DNA of 5,175 bases from Spirochaetota bacterium (GTDB lineage Bacteria; Spirochaetota; JAGLSM01), in contig JAGLSM010000167.1 in NCBI GenBank assembly GCA_023135745.1, forward strand, positions 1 to 5,175, given 5' to 3'. The notes under the pieces are model-generated. The model searched no databases. It was not told the origin of the DNA and saw nothing but the letters and a program-made list of their open reading frames with translations. The translations under genes were made by a program, and so were the position numbers. Each line of letters begins with the position of its first letter. The stretch's first letter is position 1. Below are positions 1 to 5,175 of this stretch, one piece after another.

Positions 1-81
1 GAGGTTTCCGTCCTGAGTAGTAACTCTTAAACACCAAATGTTTTGGGATAAAATAGTTTCCCTATTTCTATTGGTAAGTTC

Positions 82-110
82 TTGAAAAAGAGAAGTGCTG
101 AAGTTATTAT
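82..110 (+). promoter_or_regulatory. Predicted sigma70-type promoter of the nuclease gene
   Basis: A -35 box TTGAAA (82-87) is followed by a 17-nt spacer and a -10 box TATTAT (105-110). Each box has one mismatch to consensus. Transcription would start near 117 and leave a leader of about 42 nt before the ATG at 159. Upstream, 1-81 contains no gene I can support. It holds only two small inverted repeats, CCAAA/TTTGG at 34-46 and AAATAG/CTATTT at 51-67, of unknown meaning. Confidence 0.55.
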
Positions 111-158
111 AAAAAAAATTAGAATTTACAGTAATAAACAGATTTTTAAGGAAAAATA

Positions 159-767
159 ATGAAAATGAAACATTTAATAATAATCTGCCTTTATCTTACT
201 CTCTTGAAGCCGGATATTATTTTCAGCTATTATAAAAGTTTTGATGCTGTAGTTCTAAAGATCCATGACGCGGATACAATAAAAGTCATGTTTGAAAACG
301 GTAAAATAAGAAGGGTCCGCTTTCTTGGAATTGACGCTCCGGAGAAGAGCAAATTGAGATATGGCTACAAAGAATATCTTGGTTATGAATCTTACCGGTT
401 TATTCATAGATTACTTAAAAACAAAAGGATTTCCATCCTTGTAAAAATAAAGAAAAATGGCCGCCTTTATAAAGACCGATATAGGCGCCTGCTTGCGTTT
501 GTATATAAAAACCGTATTGACATTTGCGCCCTCTTGCTGAAAAAAGGTTTGGCAAAGGTATATAGAAAAAGAAAAAGCCCGAAACATTTTAAGTATCTCC
601 GGTACGAAAGATATGCCAGACTCAGAAAGCTCGGAATATGGAACAACTATAAAAAAAGAATGTACTACAGACGCCGTTTTATGAGGACAAGAAATGACCG
701 CATTATTCTCTGGTTCTGGCGCAATGACAGAGGATTTATAAAGAGGTTGATTGAGGGCAATAAGTAG
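159..767 (+). CDS. Exported SNase-like (thermonuclease family) nuclease
   Basis: This is a 202-residue protein of the staphylococcal nuclease family, which cuts DNA and RNA with Ca2+. The N-terminus (residues 5-23) is a hydrophobic signal-peptide-like segment, so the enzyme is probably periplasmic, secreted or membrane-tethered. The SNase fold spans about residues 28-162. The motif D37-A-D39-T40 matches the Ca-binding loop. VRFLGIDAPE supplies R54, D59 and E62, equivalent to SNase R35, D40 and E43. D106-RYR-R110 gives the second catalytic Arg (R87 in SNase). LLLKKGLAKVY (125-135) and the RLRKLGIW segment complete the fold. No catalytic residue is missing. Residues 163-202 form an extra tail rich in Arg, Lys, Tyr and Trp that could bind nucleic acid or membrane. 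AAGGA at 148-152, six bases before the ATG, supports this start. The next gene begins 75 nt downstream in the same frame. The family call is firm; the biological role (scavenging, defence or virulence) is unknown. Confidence 0.93.
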   Translation: MKMKHLIIICLYLTLLKPDIIFSYYKSFDAVVLKIHDADTIKVMFENGKIRRVRFLGIDAPEKSKLRYGYKEYLGYESYRFIHRLLKNKRISILVKIKKNGRLYKDRYRRLLAFVYKNRIDICALLLKKGLAKVYRKRKSPKHFKYLRYERYARLRKLGIWNNYKKRMYYRRRFMRTRNDRIILWFWRNDRGFIKRLIEGNK

Positions 768-839
768 TTTGTCGAATCTCTAATCGGCAAATTTGTCGAA
801 AAAGTATTTGACAAACTTGTCGGAAATGACGATAATAAG
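768..839 (+). repeat. Three 24-nt degenerate tandem repeat units
   Basis: Units begin at 768, 792 and 816. The first two start with TTTGTCGAA and the third with CTTGTCGGA. Each unit ends in an AAA or AAG codon when read in the frame of the flanking genes. Similarity fades within the units, so the repeat is degenerate. Read through, the gap would encode eight-residue units (FVESLIGK, FVEKVFDK, LVGNDDNK), but it has no ATG, GTG or TTG start in that frame. Inverted repeats TTTGTC/GACAAA (792-797 and 810-815) and GACAA/TTGTC (810-814 and 817-821) are nested inside and overlap the -35 box of the following promoter. They could be operator sites, but that is inference. Confidence 0.55.
808..836 (+). 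promoter_or_regulatory. Strong sigma70-type promoter at the ATPase start
   Basis: The -35 box TTGACA (808-813) matches consensus exactly. A 17-nt spacer leads to a -10 box GATAAT (831-836) with one mismatch. The usual distance places the transcription start near 843, which is the ATG of the ATPase gene. Transcripts from it would therefore be leaderless or nearly so. The only Shine-Dalgarno-like bases, AAGG at 837-840, lie two bases from the ATG, too close to work normally. Confidence 0.6.
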
Positions 840-842
840 GTT

Positions 843-2150
843 ATGCTTGAAGAATATAAGTTTCATAACCTTTTTTGGACAAACCCGGATGTTTTTTTAA
901 CATCAGACCCTCATTTAAGCCAATTAAGGGATTTAAAATTTGTTCATCCCATGAACTGGTGGATTGATATTGATTGGAAAAATCCCGGAATTTTTATACT
1001 GACCGGCGGCAGACAAATTGGCAAGAGCACATCCACCAAGATATTAATCAAACATCTTATCAAGATAAAACGGTTTTTACCTGAACAGATTTTTTACCTG
1101 CCTTGTGATCAAATTGATGATCATCATAATTTGACACGAATAATTAGAACCTTCATTGATGAGCAAACTGATACAAATTTCCTGATTATTCTGGATGAAA
1201 TCACATTTGTAAGAGGCTGGGATAAAGGCATCAAAGCGCTTGCTGATGAGGGACATTTCAGAAACGGATTTTGTATTTTAACAGGATCCGATACCGTTAT
1301 TTTAAAGAACGCGGCTGCCCGCTTTCCCGGAAGGAGAGGTAACGCTGATAAAGTTGATTTTCATATATTCCCCCTTTCTTTTAAAGAATATGTCCTGCTT
1401 ACTGAACCTATGCTTATTCAGAACTGTGAAAATCAAATTGAAAAAGTATTTGCATCCTTTAATAAATATCTGAAATGCGGAGGCTTCCTGCGGGCCATAA
1501 ATGAATTACATTCCATTGGTGAAATAAGAAAAGCAACTTACATGACTTTTGAGCAATGGATAAAGGGAGATTTTCAAAAAAGAGGTAAAAGACTGAATTT
1601 TCTTCAGGATATTCTGGCTGCACTTTATAAGACAGCCGGCACACAAGTTACATTTTCAAATTTAACATCAGCAACAGGAACTATGACAAAAGATACATTC
1701 ATAGATTACAGTCTGCTCCTCCAGCGTATGGACATAATCCATGTACTTGAAGCTTTTGATCAAAACACCTTAAAAGGATTCCCAAAAAAAGCCAAAAAGA
1801 TACATTTTGCTGATCCATTTATTATTGATGTCATTGGCCAATGGCTGCAGAGAGAACGATATATCCATGCTACTATGGAAGAAAGCAACAAAGTTGAGTC
1901 CATTACCGCATCCAATCTGATAAGTAAAAATATTGTTTACTATATTAAAGCAGATGGTGAAATAGATATTGTACTTGTAAAAAACAATGGATTTATTCCT
2001 ATAGAGATTAAATGGACAGGACAGCTCAGACCAAGTGATTTAAAACAAATCAGAAAATATAATAATTCACTAATACTTACAAAACAAAGACAAAGAGGTA
2101 TAATAGAAAATATAGAGACAATACCACTTCCGCTATATTTGCTGCAATAG
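843..2150 (+). CDS. AAA_14/DUF4143-type ATPase with C-terminal nuclease-like domain
   Basis: This is a 435-residue cytoplasmic P-loop ATPase of the AAA_14 plus DUF4143 architecture, a widespread group with poorly known function. It opens with a segment, LFWTNPDVFLTSDPHLSQL (10-28), of the kind found at the start of this subfamily, which supports the ATG at 843. Walker A is GGRQIGKS (55-62) and Walker B is FLIILDE, with D118 and E119. TGSD (147-150) is the sensor-1 strand. Arginines 160, 164 and 165 and PLSFKEY (177-183) follow in the order usual for the family. The C-terminal part has E352, D375 in ADGEIDIVLV, and E388-I-K390, a PD-(D/E)xK-like signature. Because those residues are intact, nuclease activity or nucleic-acid binding is possible but not shown. 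It lies 75 nt after the nuclease gene and carries its own promoter. The family call is strong; the cellular role is unassigned. Confidence 0.9.
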   Translation: MLEEYKFHNLFWTNPDVFLTSDPHLSQLRDLKFVHPMNWWIDIDWKNPGIFILTGGRQIGKSTSTKILIKHLIKIKRFLPEQIFYLPCDQIDDHHNLTRIIRTFIDEQTDTNFLIILDEITFVRGWDKGIKALADEGHFRNGFCILTGSDTVILKNAAARFPGRRGNADKVDFHIFPLSFKEYVLLTEPMLIQNCENQIEKVFASFNKYLKCGGFLRAINELHSIGEIRKATYMTFEQWIKGDFQKRGKRLNFLQDILAALYKTAGTQVTFSNLTSATGTMTKDTFIDYSLLLQRMDIIHVLEAFDQNTLKGFPKKAKKIHFADPFIIDVIGQWLQRERYIHATMEESNKVESITASNLISKNIVYYIKADGEIDIVLVKNNGFIPIEIKWTGQLRPSDLKQIRKYNNSLILTKQRQRGIIENIETIPLPLYLLQ

Positions 2151-2170
2151 TTGTAAATTTTTAACTAAAA

Positions 2171-2198
2171 TTGTAAAATAGAATATAAGTGTTATAAT
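2171..2198 (+). promoter_or_regulatory. Predicted promoter of the Lys-rich barrel gene
   Basis: A perfect -10 box TATAAT (2193-2198) is preceded, after a 16-nt spacer, by a weak -35 box TTGTAA (2171-2176). Transcription would start near 2205. A second TATAAT lies at 2205-2210 without a good -35 partner. The surrounding DNA is very AT-rich, so chance matches are likely and only the first pair is offered. Confidence 0.45.
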
Positions 2199-2224
2199 AG
2201 TTTGTATAATAAAAAAAACTATTA
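2195..2224. repeat. 9-bp inverted repeat at the promoter
   Basis: TAATAGTTT (2195-2203) and AAACTATTA (2216-2224) are perfect inverted copies separated by 12 nt. The left arm covers most of the -10 box and the expected transcription start. It could be an operator or a hairpin at the very 5' end of the mRNA. No T-run follows on the plus strand, so it is not a convincing terminator for the ATPase gene. Confidence 0.5.
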
Positions 2225-2245
2225 CTGCTAATAGAATGGATCCTT

Positions 2246-3103
2246 ATGAACTTAAAACGAATTATACTCTTGATATGTATTTTTTATTTTCCAATTACCG
2301 GTTTGTTTTCTGGAGACCTGAAGAATTTACGTAAAAAACTCAAAAAAATTGAAAAAGAAGATAAAGAGAATAATAATGACGTATCAATTCCCAAATCTAA
2401 GCATAAAAGGAAAAACAGAAAGAAAAAATCCAAGAAAAAGAATAAATCAAAGGACAGTAAGTACAAACATCAAAAATTTAACACTAAAAATCCTAAACAA
2501 AATATGACAAATAAAAAAAACGAAAGTTGGTCATCTACATACAAGTTGAGGTTTGGTTCTCATCCATATCAATATCCTGTATTTTATTTCCAGAGAAGCA
2601 ATAGAGCTTACATAGGAAAAGAATGGTATGCAAGTCTTGATATTAACTACGGATATTGGGGAAAAAACCTCAGCTCTATTGATATAATATCAAGCTTTAC
2701 TCATAGCATATTCAGCTTTCATCTGGAAATCCGAAGCTGGAATGAAATCCTGGCCGATAATAAAAATGATAATCTTGTATTTTCAAAATTTCTTTTTGGT
2801 TTCAACTTTATTTTTGAAGATAACTATAGTTTTGAATTACTATTTGGCGCTCAAGTTATTGATCACAAGGACAATACCTTTGGGTCTGGTGGTTTTAAAT
2901 TATCAATGTTTCCTGCACAACCTTTAATAATAGATATTTCAATGTTTCTCGGTGTTAAGAATTGGACTGCACTATTAGAATTTGGAATAAGGCTTGGTAT
3001 TATTATTAATCGTTTTGATGTTGGAATTGGATATAGAGCATTTTCCCTGGAAAACAATAATTCATTCAATGGATTATTGTTCTCTGTGCGGACCTGGTTT
3101 TAG
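2246..3103 (+). CDS. Unrecognised exported protein: Lys-rich linker plus probable outer-membrane barrel
   Basis: I do not recognise this 285-residue protein. Residues 1-23 look like a signal peptide: MNLKR, a hydrophobic core to about residue 21, then a possible cleavage near SG|D. Residues 24-94 are extremely polar. They begin with a mixed-charge helix-like stretch (24-45), followed by a basic block dominated by Lys (50-91) with runs such as KRKNRKKKSKKKNK. From W95 to the end the protein alternates aromatic and hydrophobic residues with polar ones, breaks at Gly, Asn and Asp turns, and ends NGLLFSVRTWF. A C-terminal Phe preceded by alternating residues is the usual sorting signal of outer-membrane beta-barrels. 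About 190 residues suits a small barrel of roughly 8-10 strands. The basic linker would lie in the periplasm and could bind peptidoglycan, lipid A or nucleic acid. The only ribosome-site candidate is a weak GGA at 2238-2240. An A8 tract (2513-2520) sits at the linker/barrel junction. Confidence 0.72.
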   Translation: MNLKRIILLICIFYFPITGLFSGDLKNLRKKLKKIEKEDKENNNDVSIPKSKHKRKNRKKKSKKKNKSKDSKYKHQKFNTKNPKQNMTNKKNESWSSTYKLRFGSHPYQYPVFYFQRSNRAYIGKEWYASLDINYGYWGKNLSSIDIISSFTHSIFSFHLEIRSWNEILADNKNDNLVFSKFLFGFNFIFEDNYSFELLFGAQVIDHKDNTFGSGGFKLSMFPAQPLIIDISMFLGVKNWTALLEFGIRLGIIINRFDVGIGYRAFSLENNNSFNGLLFSVRTWF

Positions 3104-3115
3104 CTTACTCTAATT

Positions 3116-3139
3116 TTGTTCATTTTAAGATTTGAACAA
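3116..3139. terminator. Weak hairpin between convergent genes, possible bidirectional terminator
   Basis: TTGTTCA (3116-3122) and TGAACAA (3133-3139) can form a seven-base stem with a 10-nt loop. The stem lies just after the stop of the barrel gene and over the stop codon of the minus-strand metallopeptidase. Both flanks are AT-rich, but neither carries a long uninterrupted T-run and the stem has few G:C pairs. It is the only terminator-like structure in the 16-nt convergent gap. Confidence 0.3.
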
Positions 3140-4097
3140 TCTTTCTAAATTTGTCTCCATATTTTATCCAATCCTTATTTTTCAATAATAAACCTTCAAT
3201 TTTATAATATAGCTTTTCAAATGGAGGATGATAATTCATGTAAATTCGTTTTGGAGGCCCTGCATATCCTGATTTTTTTCTAATAGTTTCAACGAAAAGA
3301 GAGGGTGTATATTTAATATATGTTTTAAGGGCAATAATGGTGTAATACTTCTGTGTTTTATTTTTGGATTTCTTTGCTTTTTTGTACATTCCTAATAATC
3401 GCTTACCTGTAAAGATAAATTTATTAAATGTTTTTTTTAAAGATGAGGCGGACATATATTCGTTGTATATATTGAAAATAACCTGAATATCTACTCCTAA
3501 TATATATGCAGCAAAAACAAAGATGTGCCCGGCTTTATGGGATTTATATAAAAAAGTTTCGAATTTTGTCAGTTTATATTTTTCAGGAATTAATACCTTT
3601 GCAATGAATATTGCTTCTGATATACAGGCATCAAATTCATAAAGCACTTTTTCAAAGTGTATTTTTTTTGCTGCTCCAATAAAATGTTTTCTTTGTTTAT
3701 AGTAGTCATAGGCATGATGCAGCTCATGAATAAGTATCGAATAAACAATTGAAGGCTGAGTTTTAAACTGAGTAAGCAGTCTTTTTTTTACAAGTATTAC
3801 AGTCCTGGTTTTGTCTTTTATATTACTGCTGAAATATGCTTCTGAATCAAATTCTTTTTTCACAGAAAAATCTTTGGCAATAAATTGCAGCCGGCCATTT
3901 TCAGCATATTTGATCACCTTAAAATAGAAAGAGGCAACCTTACCTAATTGCTTTTTATAGCGGACCATAAGCTTATGCAGCTCTTTGACTCTGGAATCCA
4001 GCATCTTCTGCGCTGACTGTTGCTGCTCTGCTCCATAGATAAAACCAGTTAGAGAAATAGATAAAAAAAATAGTGGATAAATAAGTATTTGCTTCAT
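3120..4097 (-). CDS. Exported HExxH metallopeptidase-like protein of unknown family
   Basis: The 325-residue product starts with a typical signal peptide (MKQ, hydrophobic core 4-20, possible cleavage after YGA at residue 23), so it should act in the periplasm or outside the cell. The zinc motif is in ILIHELHHAYDYYK: H124-E125-L126-H127-H128. Downstream, FEKVLYEFDACISEA offers E149, E154 or E161 as a third zinc ligand. E154, 26 residues after H128, followed by F-D-A, looks the most gluzincin-like, but this is inference. The segment before the motif, with strands such as TVILVKKRLL, fits the edge strand next to a metallopeptidase active-site helix. The C-terminal third is Lys- and Tyr-rich with no motif I know. 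Translation is well supported by AGGA (plus-strand TCCT at 4104-4107), six bases from the ATG. The gene is convergent with the barrel gene and divergent from the MtfA-like gene. Its last codons are part of a 32-bp repeat found again just upstream of its start. Local G+C is very low. Confidence 0.8.
   Translation of the reverse strand: MKQILIYPLFFLSISLTGFIYGAEQQQSAQKMLDSRVKELHKLMVRYKKQLGKVASFYFKVIKYAENGRLQFIAKDFSVKKEFDSEAYFSSNIKDKTRTVILVKKRLLTQFKTQPSIVYSILIHELHHAYDYYKQRKHFIGAAKKIHFEKVLYEFDACISEAIFIAKVLIPEKYKLTKFETFLYKSHKAGHIFVFAAYILGVDIQVIFNIYNEYMSASSLKKTFNKFIFTGKRLLGMYKKAKKSKNKTQKYYTIIALKTYIKYTPSLFVETIRKKSGYAGPPKRIYMNYHPPFEKLYYKIEGLLLKNKDWIKYGDKFRKIVQILK
3136..3167. repeat. 32-bp direct repeat, copy A (inside the 3' end of the metallopeptidase gene)
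   Basis: This stretch is identical over 32 bp to 4121-4152, 985 bp away and in the same orientation. Here it encodes IKYGDKFRKIV on the minus strand, close to the C-terminus. Weaker similarity continues on both sides with single-base gaps: an AGGAT on the upstream side and CAAA..TTAA on the downstream side, in minus-strand sense. The similar tract is about 50-55 bp in all. Confidence 0.9.
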
Positions 4098-4120
4098 AGT
4101 ACATCCTGATTAATATTTTG

Positions 4121-4152
4121 ACAATCTTTCTAAATTTGTCTCCATATTTTAT
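4121..4152. repeat. 32-bp direct repeat, copy B (upstream of the metallopeptidase start)
   Basis: This is the second copy of the 32-bp repeat, 23 bp upstream of the minus-strand metallopeptidase start. Here it is non-coding as far as can be seen. It covers the expected -10 region and transcription start of that gene. In one minus-strand frame it still reads IKYGDKFRKIV, the same peptide as the gene's own C-terminus, followed by KIL before diverging. That is what a remnant of a tandem gene copy would look like. Confidence 0.9.
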
Positions 4153-4174
4153 AAATATCCTGATATAATGTCAC
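4146..4174 (-). promoter_or_regulatory. Predicted promoter of the minus-strand metallopeptidase
   Basis: Read on the minus strand, GTGACA (4174-4169) is followed by 17 nt and TAAAAT (4151-4146). Each box has one mismatch to the sigma70 consensus. Transcription would start near 4139 and give a leader of about 42 nt that contains most of repeat copy B. The promoter overlaps the plus-strand MtfA promoter almost entirely. Confidence 0.5.
4161..4169 (+). promoter_or_regulatory. Extended -10 promoter of the MtfA-like gene
   Basis: TGATATAAT is a perfect extended -10 element (TG, one base, TATAAT). No good -35 lies at 17 nt (TCCATA at 4141-4146), which extended -10 promoters often tolerate. Transcription would start near 4176, leaving a leader of about 22 nt that contains AGGAG at 4186-4190, seven bases from the ATG. 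Confidence 0.55.
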
Positions 4175-4197
4175 CATAATGCTTTAGGAGTATAGCA

Positions 4198-5175
4198 ATG
4201 CCCAATACAAAAAGAGAACGTATCTCCAAGATTGCCGCCTTTAGTTTTGCATTAATATGCGCCACGGCTTCAGCCTGGATATTTTATACATCACAAGAAA
4301 AAACAGAGTACACCACACATTATAGCATCGGTGCGGCGGTTATAGTCCTTTGGCTTTTGTACTCCTTCCTTGTACGAAAGTACCGCAGAAGAAAAAAAAT
4401 ACTGGCACAGCCGTTTCCTGAAAAATGGGAACATCTACTTCTTAAAGAAGTTAAGTATTACAATATGCTGACTCCGCAGGAACGGGAACTCTTTAAAAAA
4501 CGTACACAAATTTTCCTGGCAGAAAAACTCATCACCGGGATTGAGACAGAAGTTGACGACAGGATACGGGTTCTTGTAGCAGCAAGCGCTTTAATCCCGG
4601 TTGTTAAATTTCCGGAATGGGAATATGACAATGTGCTTGAGATTTTAATCTATCCATCCAACTTTAATGATGATTTTCAGTTTGGTGAGAATGACAGTTC
4701 TATTCTCGGGATGGTCGGCATCGGCAGTACCATGATTCTTTCAAAACCATCCCTTTTAAACGGCTTCAAAGATCCAAAGGATAAACTGAATGTCGGTATT
4801 CATGAATTCATGCATAAGATTGACGAGAAGGACGGTTGTATTGACGGTATTCCGGCCGCTCTAAGTAACAAAAAGATCCAGAAGCAATGGTCCGGGATTA
4901 TGCGCCGGGAAATGCAGCTCATGAAAGACGGTCAGTCTGACATAAATCCTTACGGATTGACAAATGAGGCGGAGTTTTTTGCTGTTGCCGGTGAATATTT
5001 TTTTGAACATCCTGAAGTAATGGAGCGCAAGCATCCGGAATTGTATAATGTTCTTACGGCTGTATTCAGGCAGGATACAAAAACAATCTTTAAGAGAGCA
5101 GTTAAATCACTCTTTATTTCCTATGGAAAAAAAACGGGCCGTAATTCACGCTGTCCATGCGGTAGCGGAAAAAAA
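4198..5175 (+). CDS. MtfA-like (peptidase family M90) zinc peptidase with SEC-C tail, cut by window end
   Basis: The first 326 codons are present and no stop is reached. AGGAG seven bases upstream fixes the start. Residues about 10-28 and 41-57 are two hydrophobic membrane segments, the second followed by RKYRRRKK, which should stay cytoplasmic. The M90/MtfA domain follows: W and L residues near 78-82 (PEKWEHLL), EILIYPSNF, GIHEFMHKIDEKDG with H202-E203-F204-M205-H206 and D209, then Y252-GLTNEAE259-FFAVAGEYFFEHP. H202 and H206 plus E259 fit the zinc ligands of E. coli MtfA, and Y252 is seven residues before E259 as in that enzyme. In E. coli, MtfA binds the repressor Mlc and links glucose transport to gene control. 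Whether that holds here is unknown, since no Mlc or PTS gene is in view. The visible end, RNSRCPCGSGKK with C319 and C321, begins a SEC-C zinc motif; its second Cys/His pair would lie beyond the window. G+C is clearly higher than in the divergent neighbour. Confidence 0.9.
   Translation, partial: MPNTKRERISKIAAFSFALICATASAWIFYTSQEKTEYTTHYSIGAAVIVLWLLYSFLVRKYRRRKKILAQPFPEKWEHLLLKEVKYYNMLTPQERELFKKRTQIFLAEKLITGIETEVDDRIRVLVAASALIPVVKFPEWEYDNVLEILIYPSNFNDDFQFGENDSSILGMVGIGSTMILSKPSLLNGFKDPKDKLNVGIHEFMHKIDEKDGCIDGIPAALSNKKIQKQWSGIMRREMQLMKDGQSDINPYGLTNEAEFFAVAGEYFFEHPEVMERKHPELYNVLTAVFRQDTKTIFKRAVKSLFISYGKKTGRNSRCPCGSGKK

Noticed and set aside
1..157. Minus-strand frame open from near the nuclease start to the window edge
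   Set aside because: It has no ATG, GTG or TTG start, covers the nuclease promoter and ribosome site, and its translation is featureless.
1459..1644. 61-codon open frame on the minus strand inside the ATPase gene
   Set aside because: It lies opposite well-supported coding sequence, and its translation has no motif.
843..2150. Possible transposition or IS-related ATPase (IstB-like)
   Set aside because: Motif order (TGS, PLSFKEY, C-terminal E-D-ExK) fits AAA_14/DUF4143, and no terminal inverted repeats or transposase partner are present.
2156..2172. AATTTT/AAAATT hairpin after the ATPase stop as a terminator
   Set aside because: The stem is only A:T pairs and no T-run follows; it is likely a by-product of AT-rich DNA.
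2284..2466. 60-codon minus-strand open frame rich in Leu and Phe, resembling a membrane protein
   Set aside because: It is the complement of the Lys-codon-rich linker; AAA/AAG runs give Phe/Leu codons on the other strand.
2742..3069. Short open frames on both strands inside the barrel gene (2742-2927 plus, 2863-3069 minus)
   Set aside because: They are shadows of the longer frame, without ribosome sites or recognisable domains.
3431..3789. Three T8 tracts (3431-3438, 3662-3669, 3782-3789), candidates for slippage-based phase variation
   Set aside because: They encode ordinary Lys-Lys pairs in a very AT-rich gene, the frame is intact, and eight bases is short for clear phase variation.
4110..4145. 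11-codon minus-strand upstream ORF (METNLERLSKY) preceded by AGGA, a possible leader peptide
   Set aside because: The ribosome site is about 12 nt away and the predicted transcription start near 4139 lies downstream of its ATG.

Overview
The window is about 5.2 kb of AT-rich DNA that reads like a bacterium with an outer membrane. Three of the five proteins begin with a signal-peptide-like or hydrophobic N-terminus. One of these ends in a beta-strand-rich domain with a C-terminal Phe, as outer-membrane barrels do. Start and stop usage fits the standard bacterial code. The AT content and the mix of exported proteins would suit a spirochaete or another low-GC Gram-negative anaerobe, but no taxonomic marker gene is present, so this is only a guess.

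Layout. 1-158: non-coding leader with a good sigma70-type promoter (TTGAAA-17-TATTAT). 159-767 (+): exported staphylococcal-nuclease-like (SNase) protein with all catalytic residues and a basic, aromatic C-terminal tail. 768-842: a 75-nt gap made of three 24-nt repeat units, which also holds a near-consensus promoter placed so that transcription would begin at the next ATG. 843-2150 (+): AAA_14/DUF4143-type ATPase with Walker A and B motifs and a C-terminal nuclease-like D...ExK motif. 2151-2245: promoter region with a 9-bp inverted repeat. 2246-3103 (+): unrecognised exported protein with a Lys-rich linker followed by a probable barrel. 3104-3119: 16-nt convergent gap. 3120-4097 (-): exported HExxH metallopeptidase-like protein of no family I recognise. 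4098-4197: overlapping divergent promoters and the second copy of a 32-bp repeat. 4198 to the window edge (+): MtfA-type (M90) metallopeptidase with two N-terminal membrane helices and the beginning of a SEC-C zinc motif, cut by the window end.

How the genes relate. No complete known system is visible. The three plus-strand genes on the left each have a plausible promoter of their own, so they look like consecutive units, not a tight operon. On the right, two HExxH proteins of different families diverge from promoters that overlap almost completely. A perfect 32-bp direct repeat brackets the minus-strand metallopeptidase: one copy is its last codons, the other lies just upstream of its start. 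This suggests an ancient tandem copy or a deletable unit. Base composition changes sharply across 4.1-4.2 kb: 13/60 G+C at 3421-3480 against 28/60 at 4561-4620, counted by eye. The 2.2-4.1 kb part may therefore have a different history from the MtfA gene.
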